Assembly: GCA_009767595.1 (NCBI GenBank)
Contig: VSDK01001190.1
Coordinates: forward strand, 581,854 to 645,853
Direction of reading: 5' to 3'
DNA: 64,000 bases
Source of the DNA: Symbiodinium kawagutii
Taxonomy: Eukaryota; Sar; Dinophyceae; Suessiales; Symbiodiniaceae
Shown: in pieces, positions 12,117-23,594 of the stretch
How positions within the stretch are numbered: position 1 is the first letter of the stretch
How the letters are laid out: the number at the start of each line of letters is the position of its first letter
The notes under the pieces: model-generated
Seen by the model: the letters and a program-made list of their open reading frames with translations, nothing else
Told to the model about the DNA's origin: nothing
Database searches by the model: none
Made by a program: the position numbers and the translations under genes

Positions 12117-13609
12117 GAATCAATGACCATTTCTCACCATCAATCGATTCAGAACCAAGCTCATGAATCACAAATGAATGAACCATCACTAATCTTTATC
12201 AAACCACAGCAAGGGAAAACGACCCCTCAAATTCAAAGAAGGGCATCTTTCCGAAGGATTCCCTTGGAAAATGGCCGTTGTCAAAAAAGTAGCCTCCCTG
12301 GATGTGAAAAATCACCATGTTTATCCATTCTTGATAGCTAGACCATCTAGAAATGGTGGACTTTCCACTTCCAGGTGGGCTTACCAACGGACAAACCATC
12401 TTGAAATTGCTGGGATTATCCAGATTACCATATGGTACCCTCATCTCGGAAACAACGAGAGGCAAGATAGCAAAAACAGCTGTAGCGCGAGAACAAAATA
12501 TAAGCTTTCAATCACTTTCAGAGAACACAGGCCAGTAAACCATGCATGCTGTGCACTGAATGACAACTCATTCACCATATTTGACCATCCTATGCACCAG
12601 TTCGACTGCATTCACCATCACTTGTAATCAAATAAACCACTGTCAAACCATCGCAAAATAGTTTAACAGTCATTGTCATTGTTCGTTAAGTTCTCAAACA
12701 TGTCAACCATCACAATTAAGCATTTTTAGTTGTCTTTAATTAGTGCACATTAGCAGCGCAACTTGACCCATCATCACAGCCACCTGGATGCCACTTCCCA
12801 AGCCCTGACGACCCGCACCCACACACCGGCACCGCAGCCGCCGAGTGTGAAAAACTTTTCGAAAGAAGTGGCACCTTAGCGACTGCTGGCACCACGCCAG
12901 GGGACTTTAGGAGCTGGTTTTGTTTAGCTGGCTACTGAGCTGGCTCATCTCCATGGTTCATCAGAAGAATGGTGGATGGTTAGCTAAGTTGGTGGTTTAT
13001 AGCTGGTCAATCAAATAAGATATAAGATTGTTTACAACGGATCGTGGTTAATGCTGGTTAAGCTGAGTTAATCATGAACTTGAAATATGGATACGCACTA
13101 CTTGTGTTCACTAGCATCCGTGATCTGGATCTGATCAAACTCTGCATATCCTACTGGGGGCATTGTTTGTCTTACCGATGTCATTGAGCATTGACTCAAA
13201 GACTAAATGGGATTTGTCAATATTGATGATCACTAGTTCTAGACAAGTATATTGGAATGTTTAATAATGATTGATAGAGTATCAGATTTGGTACTGCAGT
13301 TTGTCGCATTGCAAGTATCAATCATTGGTACTTCCAATCGCTTTGGTAGTGATAGTAATAGTAATAATCAATACCTATGCGGAGGTCAACTACCAACATT
13401 GGTGGTCACAACATTTTTGAGCTGATCAAAACGTAAGTAGTAATCAACAAAAGCATTTATGACTAGCGTGAAAACACAGGAAACAATGATGGCAGCCGAT
13501 ACTCAACCAGCGCGCCCAGTTTGAATCAGCAATCCACGATGAGTCGGGGGTTGCCATCAATTCCGAGGCCGGTCATCACTAGTGACCTTTTTGTCCGCAC
13601 ACTAGCACT
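12117..13609. other. Background, no supported gene
   Basis: 12.2-12.6 kb is open on both strands without recognisable product. 12.77-12.96 kb is a GC-rich patch with stops in every frame. The remainder is AT-rich background. Confidence 0.45.
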
Positions 13610-14170
13610 TGCAACAAACTATACTCTGCATGTCTGACAAAGAACATGTCTTTTTGGAATTTCAAAAAGCAAAAGAGAGACGAATCAAGATTCAAATCTC
13701 GAGTAAACAAAAACCGACGCCAAAAAACACATTCAATAATAAATTCAAAAGAATCAACAGAAATCCTAACTCAACCCCCAAAAAATATCGAACGATACAT
13801 TCAAAGAAAACAAAACAAAAAACAATTACCTCACTCAACCCCAATCAATGTATTCAACGATGCATTTAAAACAGTAAAAAACAAAGCAATTCCAAATTCA
13901 ACCCCCAAAAATAGCAAACAACCTGTGAAAAAAAACAAAACGTAAACAAACAATGAACAAATCCAGACTCAAATCTGGATTCCTGGACTCAGGTCCAGAA
14001 ATTCCCTACTCGAACTTTTGGGTTGCTGGATTTGAGTCTGGATTTGTTTAGTTTAATTCATTTTCTTGATATACAGTTGAATCTATCTTTTTGGGTTGAG
14101 TTTGATATTGTTTATTTTTCGTTCATTTTTTCAATATATGAACTTGAATGAACTATGCTGGTGAATGTTG
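13610..14170. repeat. A-rich block with 64-bp tandem units and a terminal inverted repeat core
   Basis: TCAACCCC marks start at about 13771, 13835 and 13898, giving 63-64 bp units rich in A. The sequence AACAAATCCAGACTCAAATC at about 13956 is inverted at 14029-14048, and the DNA beyond is the T-rich counterpart of the left side (GGGTTGAGTTTGATATTG). The whole may be a hairpin-like element. The Lys/Asn-rich plus-strand frame 13646-13945 follows from the base bias. Confidence 0.65.
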
Positions 14171-14596
14171 TTTGTATTTATAATGTTTTATATTTTAATG
14201 CAACACACGTTGTCTTCATGACTATGGTCTTAAGATTTCCGAATCTGATCCAACAAATCTAATTGAGCGTCACGTTTTGTGCGCGGTTGAGATTAGCCCA
14301 GAAAGATTGGCCACGTGGCAAGGTGCCCCTGAGTCACCGCACGCCCGGCTGAGAAAAATCAAGGGCTGCCAGCGAAAAACCTGCTGTGCAAGAGCGATCA
14401 AGGCTGAGACATAGAGGGATCATAGGCCATTGATTGTTTGCTCTTAAGGGTTCGTCATGGCTTACTGAAAATGGAATACATAGTGATTGTTTTTTCATGA
14501 TCCTCAAAAGTAATCCTGCATACATAACAACATTTTTTCCCCAAACAGCGAAGCTATTGGTTTAAGTATAGGAGGCAGGCTATCAACATGATCGGG

Positions 14597-14820
14597 TGCC
14601 AGTGTCAGCATGATTGGGTGGGTGCTGGTTTCAACCGGTGTCGACGTGATTGGGTGGGTGCTGGTGTCAACCGGTGTGAACGTGATTGAGTGGGTGCGGG
14701 TGTCAAAAGGATTGGGTGGGTGCTGTTGCCGGGGGCCGGTGTCAAAATGATTAGGTGGGTGCTGGTGTCAACAGGATTGGGTGGGGAGGGTGTCAACATG
14801 ACTGGATGGGGACCGGTGTC
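14597..14820. repeat. 36-bp minisatellite (GATTGGGTGGGTGCTGG core)
   Basis: Units beginning GATTGGGTGGGTG start at 14612, 14648 and 14684, an exact 36-bp period. Shorter degenerate units follow to about 14820. Because 36 is a multiple of three, the minus-strand frame crosses the array as a 12-residue repeat. Confidence 0.85.
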
Positions 14821-15348
14821 GTGCTTGAGCCCACTGTGAAAATTCTCGACTGCAAAATTCTCTTGCACGATCACTATGACTTCGTAAGATCGGCAAGTGA
14901 AGTGTCTCTGTAACGAGCATAGAGTCGTGCAGTTGCTTGCACCACTGTTCCTGCCTTGCGATCTTTGATCGTAATCGCAAGGCTCAGCTTCCGGATCTCC
15001 AACCTCCTTCTTTTTGACCTCAATCCCGCCTTTCATCTCTTTCTCCTCCTGTACTTCTTCTACGACCTGATCCCAAGGATCCTGCTTTTCCGTGTTGCGG
15101 TATTCCTCCAACACTTTTGCCAAAACATGATTGGGTGGCTGCCGGTACAAATAGTCGCGACATTTGATTTCTACCTGGGGTCTATGCTGGCGTAATTTTA
15201 CTACTACTTTCTCACCCACGATCCCGCAAAATGCCCTCAAGCCAAAGAAACTTGACATGAAAGCACTGAATCCAAGATCATCAGGTTCGATGGCCACAGT
15301 GCCGCTGATGTCCATCAGTTCTTTGAAACTGTGTAAGCCAAGTTCCAT
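14605..15348 (-). CDS. Candidate 247-aa protein or exon, charged middle, Pro/Thr/Gln-rich 12-residue repeats at C-terminus
   Basis: ATG at 15346-15348 opens a 247-codon frame, long for this window. Residues 1-75 are mixed and folded-looking. Residues about 78-130 are strongly charged and rich in Glu and Lys (QVVEEVQEEKEMKGG), possibly helical. From about residue 175 the frame runs into a minisatellite whose 36-bp unit is read as 12-residue repeats of the type TPAPTQSRxHRL, and it stops inside that array. I recognise no family. The first 150 residues look coding. The repeat tail may be real, or it may be read-through past an unrecognised splice donor. No neighbouring gene gives context. A gene fragment is equally possible. 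Confidence 0.42.
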   Translation of the reverse strand: MELGLHSFKELMDISGTVAIEPDDLGFSAFMSSFFGLRAFCGIVGEKVVVKLRQHRPQVEIKCRDYLYRQPPNHVLAKVLEEYRNTEKQDPWDQVVEEVQEEKEMKGGIEVKKKEVGDPEAEPCDYDQRSQGRNSGASNCTTLCSLQRHFTCRSYEVIVIVQENFAVENFHSGLKHDTGPHPVMLTPSPPNPVDTSTHLIILTPAPGNSTHPILLTPAPTQSRSHRLTPAPTQSRRHRLKPAPTQSC

Positions 15349-16039
15349 GGTTCACCATTGCTCAAGCATTAACCCTTGGAAATATCGACATATTCAACCC
15401 AACTAAAATGGTTGATGCCAATGTCTAGATGTTAGAAACCATTATCAACATGTAAAAACGACAATTACCCATCATCAACCATGCTCATTAAGTATTACTA
15501 ACTATCTTTATACAAGTACTTTTTACTACTATTAACTATTCTAATATAAGTACTACTACTACCTCTTATTAGCTATTCTTGTCTAGGTACTATCAACTGT
15601 TATGCACTATGCCAATAAAAATATTTCGAAGTATCATAGACTATTATTAACTATGATCTATAAACCAAGGTCAGTAACCACCCAAATGCTCCATGTACAG
15701 CATATCTACATACATAAGTGGGTAATTTTAAAGGTAAATGTAGGTCAATAGACCATACATGAAGCCACTGGGCTATCATTCACCATGGTCAAACATCTAT
15801 AAATAAGTATGGTCTATCAACTATGGTCAACCTCTTGGTTCCAACGTCGGCACCTGCCCACCCAACGTCGTTCAAACGTGCTGTATCCGACGTGGCTTGT
15901 GCGCGACGCAACGGCGTGCCTGAGAGCGTAGCACCGACCTGAGAAGCGCCATCGTGGAGCGCCGGGCGGACAACGTGGAGCAGCTACTTCGGTGGGGACG
16001 GGTGGTTTCAAGCCATGGTTAACTAGTACCAACCATGGC
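15349..16039. other. Background plus a small GC-rich island (15.84-16.01 kb)
   Basis: 15.48-15.66 kb is made of TACTATTAACTATT words. The GC-rich island 15.84-16.01 kb contains CGTCGGCACC and is open on the minus strand (15817-16044), but the frame is Arg/Pro-rich and not recognisable. Confidence 0.45.
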
Positions 16040-17100
16040 AACAATATGGAGTTATATATGGTATATATGGTTCACCAATGGTTTCAATAATAATAATATT
16101 TATAGATATATGGTAATAATGGCAAATAAGAATTCGTTGGTTAGTTGATGGTTGGTTAATGAATGATGAATAGTGATTTAAAGTGATCAGCAACGGTGGA
16201 TCAATGAGCTATTAGTGACCACTACTGGTTGGTGCTTTGAACCGCGTCATGAAGAATATGCTTGTCAACCAACCATTTGTTAACAATTACAATTTAGGAA
16301 AAAACAGTTTGAAATCACCAACCGGTCGATGGTTCTTCAGGATTGATGATGGCGACCATGGTTGATACTGATGACCAATGATGGTTGAGCATGGTCCACA
16401 CTGATGTGCACAATGGTTGAACCAGCATGATCAAACATATTCAATGATAGCTCATAATGATTGAGAATGCACAATGATGGTTCATAATGCTTCGACCATG
16501 TCCAATGGACAATGGTTAAAAATGGTTGATGATGGTAAATGACCTCACATAACTTAATCATGATCAAGCCATGATTAATGATAATTAGTGAGCTTGAGAA
16601 GGGTTGAGGGTTGATAATGGTTAATACTGGCCGATAATAATTCATAGGGATCGTAACGGTTTATATGAATTTATATGATGGTGATTAATAGCTAATCATG
16701 TTTAAGAGTAGCTATTGTAATGTATAATGAAAATAATGTTGAAGTATGATAGCTGAGCAATGGCTAATGGTTGATGATGGTTGATGGTTGATGACTACAT
16801 AGCGCTTGGGCAACTACACCGATACCAAAGTTTAAGAATGGTTGATGACTAATGATGGTCAATCATTAATCAATGATGGTCAATGGCTAATGATTGATGG
16901 TTGACAACTGATGGTTACTAACGTCAATGGTTCCCAAATGTTTGGCCAAGGATGTTTTATCATGCTTGATTATTGCGGCTAACTATGGTTGACAATGGTT
17001 CATGATAGAAACTAATCATGGATAATAATCATAAAGGATTTTGGTTGAGAAATGCTCTGGATGGTTATTGGTGGTGCCTGGTAATGCTTAACGAGGATAA
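16040..17100. repeat. AATGGTTGATGATGG low-complexity region
   Basis: About 1 kb with no acceptable coding frame, made of ATGGTTGATG, AATGGTCAAT and related words without fixed period. The family B copy 16225-16325 lies inside. Confidence 0.7.
16225..16325. mobile_element. Family B MITE-like element (diverged)
   Basis: Ends CTGGTTGGTGCTTTGAACC and CAGTTTGAAATCACCAACCG, with GTCAACCAACCATTTGTTAA inside. Confidence 0.7.
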
Positions 17101-17710
17101 ATCATGATTAAACATGCTTAATGTTGTTATTGATATCTGATTCATCCTGGTGAATGCAGAATAGTTTCCCAATTCTTCACTATTGTAACGGTATGATTGC
17201 TTGAGGCTGAACGTTGATGGTGGATGATCTAGAGGATCAATATGCCAACAACAAGTCTTCATTGAACGCTTGATCATGGTCAAGTTGTTGCTACATGGCG
17301 GTTCATGGTAGTTGGTCAACGATGGCCACGCCCAACAGGCCTTCCTTATCTTGGTTTACCACCAACGGCTAAGCCATTCTTCCTAAAGTGGGATGATCAT
17401 AACTCACTATGATGTAATCTGTCACAACGTGAGATGATCATGGATGATCACGGATGATCACGGGTGATCACGCATGATCCTTAACCACTATTAACCACAG
17501 CATGGGCATCCTTGTTTGGATGTAGCCTAGCTACTCCAAAGAACTGGTGATCCACCTGCTTCCCAGGAAGCCAAGAAGCCGCTGGCGTCGACACTCCAAG
17601 ACATGCAGAGCTTTGTAAAGCTGGGGCCTTTGCTAAGGAGGAAGGTTTGGCGTCCATAGGGTGATGGGTCATGGTGAAGAAGTTGACTGATGAAAGTGAA
17701 TGATCACCCA

Positions 17711-17925
17711 CAACAAGATATGGCAACAAGAAAATATGACAACAACCCGATATGACAACAGGAAGATACGACAACAACAAGATATGGCAACAAGAAGATA
17801 TGACAACAACCCGATATGACAACAGGAAGATACGACAACAACAAGATATGGCAACAAGAAGATATGACAACAACAAGATATGGCAACAAGAAGATATGAC
17901 AACAACAAGATATGACAACAAGGGC
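17711..17925. repeat. Tandem repeat of GATATGACAACAACAA-type units
   Basis: Units of about 15-18 bp alternate between GATATGGCAACAAGAA and GATATGACAACAACC. A two-unit block reappears from about 17770 to 17900. Open frames here are Cys/Leu/Ser simple repeats. Confidence 0.88.
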
Positions 17926-18200
17926 ATACTAATAAGTGAAAGTGATGACAACAACAATCAACACGTGATTCTTCATGCAAGGGCATACTAACTGGTAATA
18001 CTGTGGTGAAGAAACTTATTGATCGCACGGTAGGCTAGAGACAAAAAATCCGTTTTGGTCGCAACAAGGAGACTGATCTAAAGCTACCCAGTTTTCTGTC
18101 AGAAATTGAAGTTGGCTGGTGGATGAGGAAACTTCAGAATTTGAATCCAATTGAAGAATTATCGATTGAGTTTCATTCCCAGGTTCCGAAACTGGCTGGA

Positions 18201-18316
18201 TTTGGGTTCTCAAAATAGGGGACCTCCCAAATCATCCATTATTGATGAGCTACGGTAACTACGGAAATGATAAATCATTCTTTTTTGGGGTCCCCTATGA
18301 CTTGAGAAACCACCAA
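18201..18316. mobile_element. Family A MITE-like element (diverged)
   Basis: Left arm GGTTCTCAAAATAGGGGACC, right arm GGTCCCCTATGACTTGAGAA followed by ACCACC. The ATCATCCATTATTGATG interior is typical of the family. Confidence 0.65.
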
Positions 18317-18679
18317 ATTAGTTCACGGATTTTCAGAACCCGACCTTCACTTCATAAGATCTGCAGCAATGTCAACCAGCCCACTCCATGCAATGGTGTC
18401 TAGGGCCCTACTAATTAACCATCACAAAACAGCAGCACAAACCATTCACCATCATTAGCTAACAACGGCATTGAATCTATGAACCATCATGAATCATTTG
18501 CTGTCTGGGAAGTGCTTCTGGGTCATATTACAGCCACACGACTTGTGAAAGCTGGGGGTTGCCCAGTCAGTGCAGAAATTCACTGAACTGATTCGGCACC
18601 ACAGGGCCAAAGGGACAAGTGAACTGAGTGGTTTACTTGAGTATGGTATATCAATAGATGATATGTATGTTTGATCTTT

Positions 18680-18916
18680 ATGGATATGTCTGATCTGTTT
18701 GCAGCTTGGATCAACGCCAAAAGGACGCCAATCGTTTCCAACAAACGTATTGCCATGGCAGGCTTGTTCTATATCATGGTGCAGATTTGTTTCAATGGTG
18801 GACACAAAATCCCATGGAGTGTTTCCACAAAGGACAAGGGCCTTGGTCAAATAGAAGTTGCAGATTTCTTCCTAGTAGCAGCTGACCTCAGAACAATGGA
18901 AAACACTGACCTGTAA
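18680..18916 (+). CDS. Small ORF, 78 aa, unknown protein
   Basis: ATG at 18680-18682, TAA at 18914-18916. The protein has balanced composition, with a short hydrophobic segment (AMAGLFYIMVQICF) near its middle and no low-complexity bias, unlike most frames in this window. It lies between a family A element (18201-18316) and the CAA-rich stretch at 18.9-19.05 kb. No family recognised and no homologue known to me. It may be a short gene, a terminal exon or chance. A minus-strand frame over 18494-18850 is also open but looks less protein-like. Confidence 0.27.
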   Translation: MDMSDLFAAWINAKRTPIVSNKRIAMAGLFYIMVQICFNGGHKIPWSVSTKDKGLGQIEVADFFLVAADLRTMENTDL

Positions 18917-19021
18917 AGGCAACCAACACCGCCTACACCACCGATACCAACAAAAATAACACTGAACGACAACAACAAAGAACAACCGCAACAGAAACAA
19001 CACCAACATAAATGGAAGCAG

Positions 19022-19050
19022 CAACAACAACAACAACAACAACAACAACA
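19022..19050 (+). repeat. (CAA)n microsatellite
   Basis: Nearly ten CAA units, embedded in a wider CAA/ACA-rich stretch from about 18920. Confidence 0.95.
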
Positions 19051-19273
19051 CCAAGGACCGAGACAACAAGAAACAATTCTTCGAAAAAAGTGCAAGCAAC
19101 AAGCAACAAGTCATTTCCGGCCATTTTTGGCGGTCTTCAATGTACCAGGGTGACCGCCCATGGCCATAAGGGCCGCCCAAAACACCCATCACAAGTTGAC
19201 GATGAGTCCCGGACCAATCCCAAAGAGGCGAAGTCAAAGGCCATCCTTGGCAGCTGCATCCCTTGCTAGATAC

Positions 19274-19378
19274 AGGTGTTTCTCAAGGCATAGGGGTCCC
19301 CCCAAATCATCCAGTTATTAACCAGTTTTGGTAAGAAACCAACCAGTTTTGAGGTCCCCTATTTCCAGAAACCATCCT
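19274..19378. mobile_element. Family A MITE-like element (diverged)
   Basis: AGGTGTTTCTCAAGGCATAG with GGGTCCCCCCAAATCATCC on the left, and GAGGTCCCCTATTTCCAGAA with ACCATCCT on the right. AACCAACCAGTTTT lies inside. Confidence 0.65.
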
Positions 19379-19548
19379 ATGATCCCTGGCAATCTCGGGG
19401 ATTGATGGTGACTCAAACAACTCGTAAGCAGGTCGCTAGTTTATGGGCCAACACTTGGTGAAAACATTAACAGCGATGCTGTGAACAGAGAAGGCAATGG
19501 CTGGCCATGGCAAAAAAACGCATGCCCTGTGAAAGCAATATACCGCGG

Positions 19549-19800
19549 TCAGAAAATGGTCTCAAGTGGTGGAAGAGTCGAAAAGGGCCCCCAGAATTTA
19601 GAATGATCAATGACATCTGGAGCGACAAAATCCAGGAGAAGTGGAAGGAAAACCTTTTGCATTGCGCCAACTTGGTCCAGTGACCAGAGTTGCGGACCGT
19701 TGCCACTGGGAAGTCCCAAGGACAACTGCCAAGTCGCTGGTTCGCTGACGGATTTGGTGGCGGGTGGTATGTGCATTCTGCCACGATCTGTTTCCCACAA
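19549..19800 (-). CDS. Candidate exon, C-terminal end of an unknown protein
   Basis: An 83-codon frame with no ATG start that ends at a proper stop. Its composition is even and hydrophobic residues are well distributed (GAMQKVFLPLLLDFVAPD). The surrounding 300 bp are GC-richer and free of the background AACCAT words. Two other minus-strand frames are partly open over the same bases, which weakens the case. No family recognised. Confidence 0.27.
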   Translation of the reverse strand: MWETDRGRMHIPPATKSVSEPATWQLSLGLPSGNGPQLWSLDQVGAMQKVFLPLLLDFVAPDVIDHSKFWGPFSTLPPLETIF

Positions 19801-20445
19801 GGCGCTTTCAGCCCTTTCTCAACAGATATTAGTCACTATCAGTCATCATTTCCCTTATTAACCATCAATCAACTAATATTCTTAGTCCTTGTTCATCATT
19901 CCCCTTATTACCTAATTAAGTATTACAAGTAAATGAACATGACAAAAGTTAACAACCGATCATCTAACTTCGGCCTTCGTCTCTGCCTATCATAATTATT
20001 ATCAATCATTATTAACTATTCGTAGTATTAATCAGTACCACTATGAATTATTATCATTAATTTTCATTTGCAACCACTATTCACCACTTTTCTTAACCAA
20101 TCATCATCATCCAGCCAGCCCCACAACAGCACCACCAGCCAGGTCTTTTCATCCGCCTGAACCACCCCTTGGGGTCCCTACGGAGGCAAGCCCAAGCGAA
20201 GCGCGGAGAAGGGAAACACGGAAGGTCCTGGAGACGATGGAAGGCGCAGCTGAGGTGACAAGCAATGACGATAGTTCCGATACTCATATAGTTCATTGTG
20301 AACCCATACTGTTGGTTATCAGTCATGTCTGGATGAAACATGACAACATTGGATCCATTTTGGTGAATCTTCAAGCAAATTCATTTAAGGCAAAATGGGG
20401 ATGGTTCATTGAGAAGGATCTACCATTCATTCTGGTGGTTGTAAA

Positions 20446-20528
20446 TGGTGGTTTCTCAAGCCCCCAGTTATCAAACATTTATGCCCTTTAACCAACCAGT
20501 TTTTGGGTACCCTGATTTTGAGGGAAAA
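20446..20528. mobile_element. Family A MITE-like element (truncated)
   Basis: The left arm TGGTGGTTTCTCAAG is kept. The middle has AACCAACCAGTTTTTGGG and the right arm ends CCCTGATTTTGAGGGAAAA. Confidence 0.45.
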
Positions 20529-20893
20529 AACTGACATATTGCGTAAAAATGGTTCACATTGGCTTGTGATTGACATTGGTTGCTGAGGCACTGGTTTTTG
20601 ACACTGAGGTTTTTAACCTCTTATGTTGATGATGGTTAATGATGGTTGACATTGATTTATGACGCTCAACACTGGTTCATAAAGAAGCATGATTAGGTAG
20701 TTGACTGGTGATGCTTAGCACCAATGATGTTTGATAGTGCTTTGTCAACAACCAATGATTGTTGTATTTGGTAGTGATCATATTCATAATTGTACACGCA
20801 AATAATCATCATTGGTAATGATGATTTGTAATGATCTGGTGATTCTCTAGTTGGGAGAACTTTTATTGGAAACCTATTGAGAATAAGACTTGA

Positions 20894-21160
20894 TCAACCA
20901 ACATTCCCCAAAATATTGGCAATGAATTGTACCATGCTAATGAGCTCGGCGCTGATTTTTAGGTTTGGATTCCAGTGGTCCTTCGTTTTTTGCCTACAGC
21001 CCGGGTACCGCGGTGAACCGAGGCTCGCCTGAACGTTGAGAACCCCGAAGTGGTGACGCAACATCCAGCTGCGCAAGGTCCAATGGCGAAAGCAAGAGTC
21101 CAAGCCTGGGATCAGATCCCCCCGGAGACTTGATATATGCCTGGTGAACCCATGAGTATC
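20894..21160 (-). CDS. Candidate exon, unknown protein
   Basis: About 88 codons open with no ATG, in a distinct GC-rich island (about 20940-21130) inside AT-rich repeat background. The translation is protein-like (SCFRHWTLRSWMLRHHFG, then KISAELISMVQFIANILG) and reaches a stop just inside the AT-rich flank. This pattern suits a terminal exon or a transposed gene fragment. No domain recognised. Confidence 0.28.
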   Translation of the reverse strand, partial: DTHGFTRHISSLRGDLIPGLDSCFRHWTLRSWMLRHHFGVLNVQASLGSPRYPGCRQKTKDHWNPNLKISAELISMVQFIANILGNVG

Positions 21161-21670
21161 CAAAGGTTAGTTGATCATTAAGTAAGTCTGAGATCCAAAG
21201 GTTGGTTGATCACTAAGCAACTCTGAGGTTGCCTTTCAAAACTCATAGATCATCTGATGATGTTCCCTTCATTTTAGAGGTTCCAACGACTTCTAGGTCA
21301 ACTAATCCTACAGGTTAAGTGTAAAAGTGGTGAATGGTCCACAGTTTCACTCAGAGCTTCGCAGAAATGTTTTTGGACTACCACCATTCATCACTAACCC
21401 TCAACCAATATTGGATCAACAACGCCCAACCAACAAGTGGGTAGGTGAACATTTGGTCGCTCCACTATATCCTTTCAGGGGCATTACTCCGAGTGCTTTA
21501 CCCTGCACATGCTGGAAAACTCCAAGGCATGAGCACGTCCGCCGCACCCAACAATTCGACTAGTTGCATCATCTATGGGATGTTCATCACAATGGCTACA
21601 TGATACCCACAGCCATATATTGAATTGCCAGCCAGCACTTTACAGTTGGCTGTCTGTAGACCTTGTCTGA

Positions 21671-21720
21671 TATGGTGGCTTCTCAAGCCAGTTTGGGAAC
21701 TCCCAAAGTTATGGATGGTT
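21671..21720. mobile_element. Family A left-end fragment
   Basis: TATGGTGGCTTCTCAAGCC followed by GGGAACTCCCAAAGTTATGG. There is no matching right arm. Confidence 0.35.
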
Positions 21721-22178
21721 TATTATTCTAAATGGTGAATGACTTGGATGACATCTGGGGGGTCCATGGTAGAAACCACCACATATGGTTGGATAGGGTA
21801 CCAAGCAACATGGATGAGTACTTCACCCATCCCAACTGCTGCAGCAGTGTCATCTTTGGTTTTCACTGCCGTTCGTGCACGTCCGTTTGCCATATCCATT
21901 ACAACAATTCTAGGATCAATTCACTGCAACAATATATTGGTCATAGCCAACATGTTGCATACACTAAAGTAATAACTAACATGTTGCACAACCAAGGTTG
22001 TAATTACTACTTACTAGTTCCTATGCTGCAAAACTAATATGATCAGGAATATCTGGCAAAATTATACAAAGTTGCTACTACTCCTACTATTGATCGTAAC
22101 AAATAAATATGAAATGCACACATTTGTATCAACATGCACATCATGAAATACCAAACCTTTTGATACATCTATCACCAA

Positions 22179-22300
22179 TATGGCTATGGGTCAGAACCTT
22201 GTACCCCTGGTGAACATCCCAAAGGTGAACAAATGAATCTTTCCTGGGATATTCATCTAGCCTTGCCAGCTTGGGTATACCTATGACCCTACATGACCCT
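22179..22300. mobile_element. Family C MITE-like element (diverged)
   Basis: Left end ATGGCTATGGGTCAGAACC then TTGTACCCCTGGTGAACATC. The right side has CTATGACCCTACATGACCC but no clean boundary. Confidence 0.4.
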
Positions 22301-22628
22301 AGCCACTTTATCACTATTGTTCAATCATAATCAACCATTCGCAGCCAGTACGGCCAGTAGTTATTAAGCATGAAGCTTTGGTGCCAATAGGTTATGGCTT
22401 ATGATCTATATCACTGAGTAGTGTTTCAATCAATGTAGATTAGACTCATGTTTCTCCGCAGCGATCTCCACGGCCAGTACATCATCAGAAATCTGATGGG
22501 GGCATTGGCTTCTCAAACGGGGACATCCAGTCCGACTTGATGAGGAAAAGGCCGTCCCATCCAGCATGAAACGTGTCTGCGCACAGTACCACTGGTTCGT
22601 CTGTTGCAAAGAGCATGTTGTGTGCATT

Positions 22629-22836
22629 TTACTCTCGCCCTCTTGGAAGGAGCCAAGTGAAATTTGTGGCTCCCGTGAGCATCAAACCCAAACAGTGAAT
22701 GCTGTTGTACCTACCATCGGAGTACAACATGTTCCCTTCCAGTTTGTCCAGCCCCTTTCTGAGGTCAAACTCTTGGAAGTGCATCTTGGCAGCTTGCAGC
22801 TCTGCCAAGCTGGCCACCAATGAGCTTCGCCCGCCA
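22629..22836 (-). CDS. Candidate terminal exon, unknown protein
   Basis: A frame of about 65 codons ends at TAA at 22629-22631. On its upstream side it would begin after an AG dinucleotide near 22835 (a possible 3' splice site); the frame meets a TGA a few codons further up. The translation is strongly protein-like, with a helical LAELQAAKMHFQEFDLRKGL segment and then a mixed segment ending in WLLPRGRE. The island 22.43-22.98 kb is GC-rich and repeat-free. No family recognised. This is one of the better exon candidates in the window. Confidence 0.35.
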
Positions 22837-23393
22837 GGGCATCATCCGCATCATCGGATGCGCTCGGGCTGGACCACCATGCCCACATGGCACTCCCCTG
22901 GGATGGCAATCTGCGGCCTCTTCGAGGCTCTTCCCAGCCGCTGCCGTTGCGCTGCAGACATCAGCAGCTTCTGCTTGTGAATGGTTTGGAATACGACACT
23001 TTGCAGTTGGTTGAGACTGGCTAAATACTAGGTATCACTGATGAATCACTATCCTTATACTGATAATGCTTAAAAAAATGCTGATGAGTTAGTGGTTGTT
23101 GCGAATACTACCCTTAGCAATTCCTTAGCCAATAAGCATGCTTAAACATTACAAACACATATGGTTGCTCACTACTACTGGTTAATACAAGTCCTAACTA
23201 ACAATTGTTCAATTGACCGTCGTAAATCACTATGGGTAGTTGTGACTATGGGCAATAACCAATAGAATGGTGCAACCAGTGGTTAATAATTACTGATTAA
23301 AATAGTTATTGATATCGTTAATAACCCATATTACATAACACTAAAAAAACAATTATTAACCATAGGACCATAGCATACTACTGATAAGGAAAG

Positions 23394-23594
23394 TCAATAA
23401 GCAATGAATGCCGACATCCCTTTACAATCCTCGGTGCATTGCTGGTTCTCGCGCTTTCGTGCCTTGAAGCAGCCGCAATCGACGCAGCAAAGCCCAAACG
23501 ACCAAAGCAACGTGTGGAAAGGGCGGAACCTCAGGTCTGCCCAACAGTGACCGAAGGATGTGCAGAGCAGGGGTTTCCGGAGGGAGCTCACCAT
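23394..23594 (-). CDS. Small ORF, 66 aa, Cys-rich, unknown protein
   Basis: ATG at 23592-23594 and a stop at 23394-23396. The middle is Cys- and aromatic-rich (LLWSFGLCCVDCGCFKARK) and the end is charged. It sits in a 200-bp GC-richer patch flanked by AT-rich background. The bases right after the ATG read GTGAGC, which also looks like a splice donor, so the true structure is uncertain. No family recognised. Confidence 0.23.
   Translation of the reverse strand: MVSSLRKPLLCTSFGHCWADLRFRPFHTLLWSFGLCCVDCGCFKARKRENQQCTEDCKGMSAFIAY

Noticed and set aside
17481..18028. 158- and 119-codon minus-strand frames, Leu/Ser/Cys-rich, looking like membrane proteins
   Set aside because: They are made of the GATATGACAACAACAA tandem repeat. 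Two phases give similar hydrophobic peptides.
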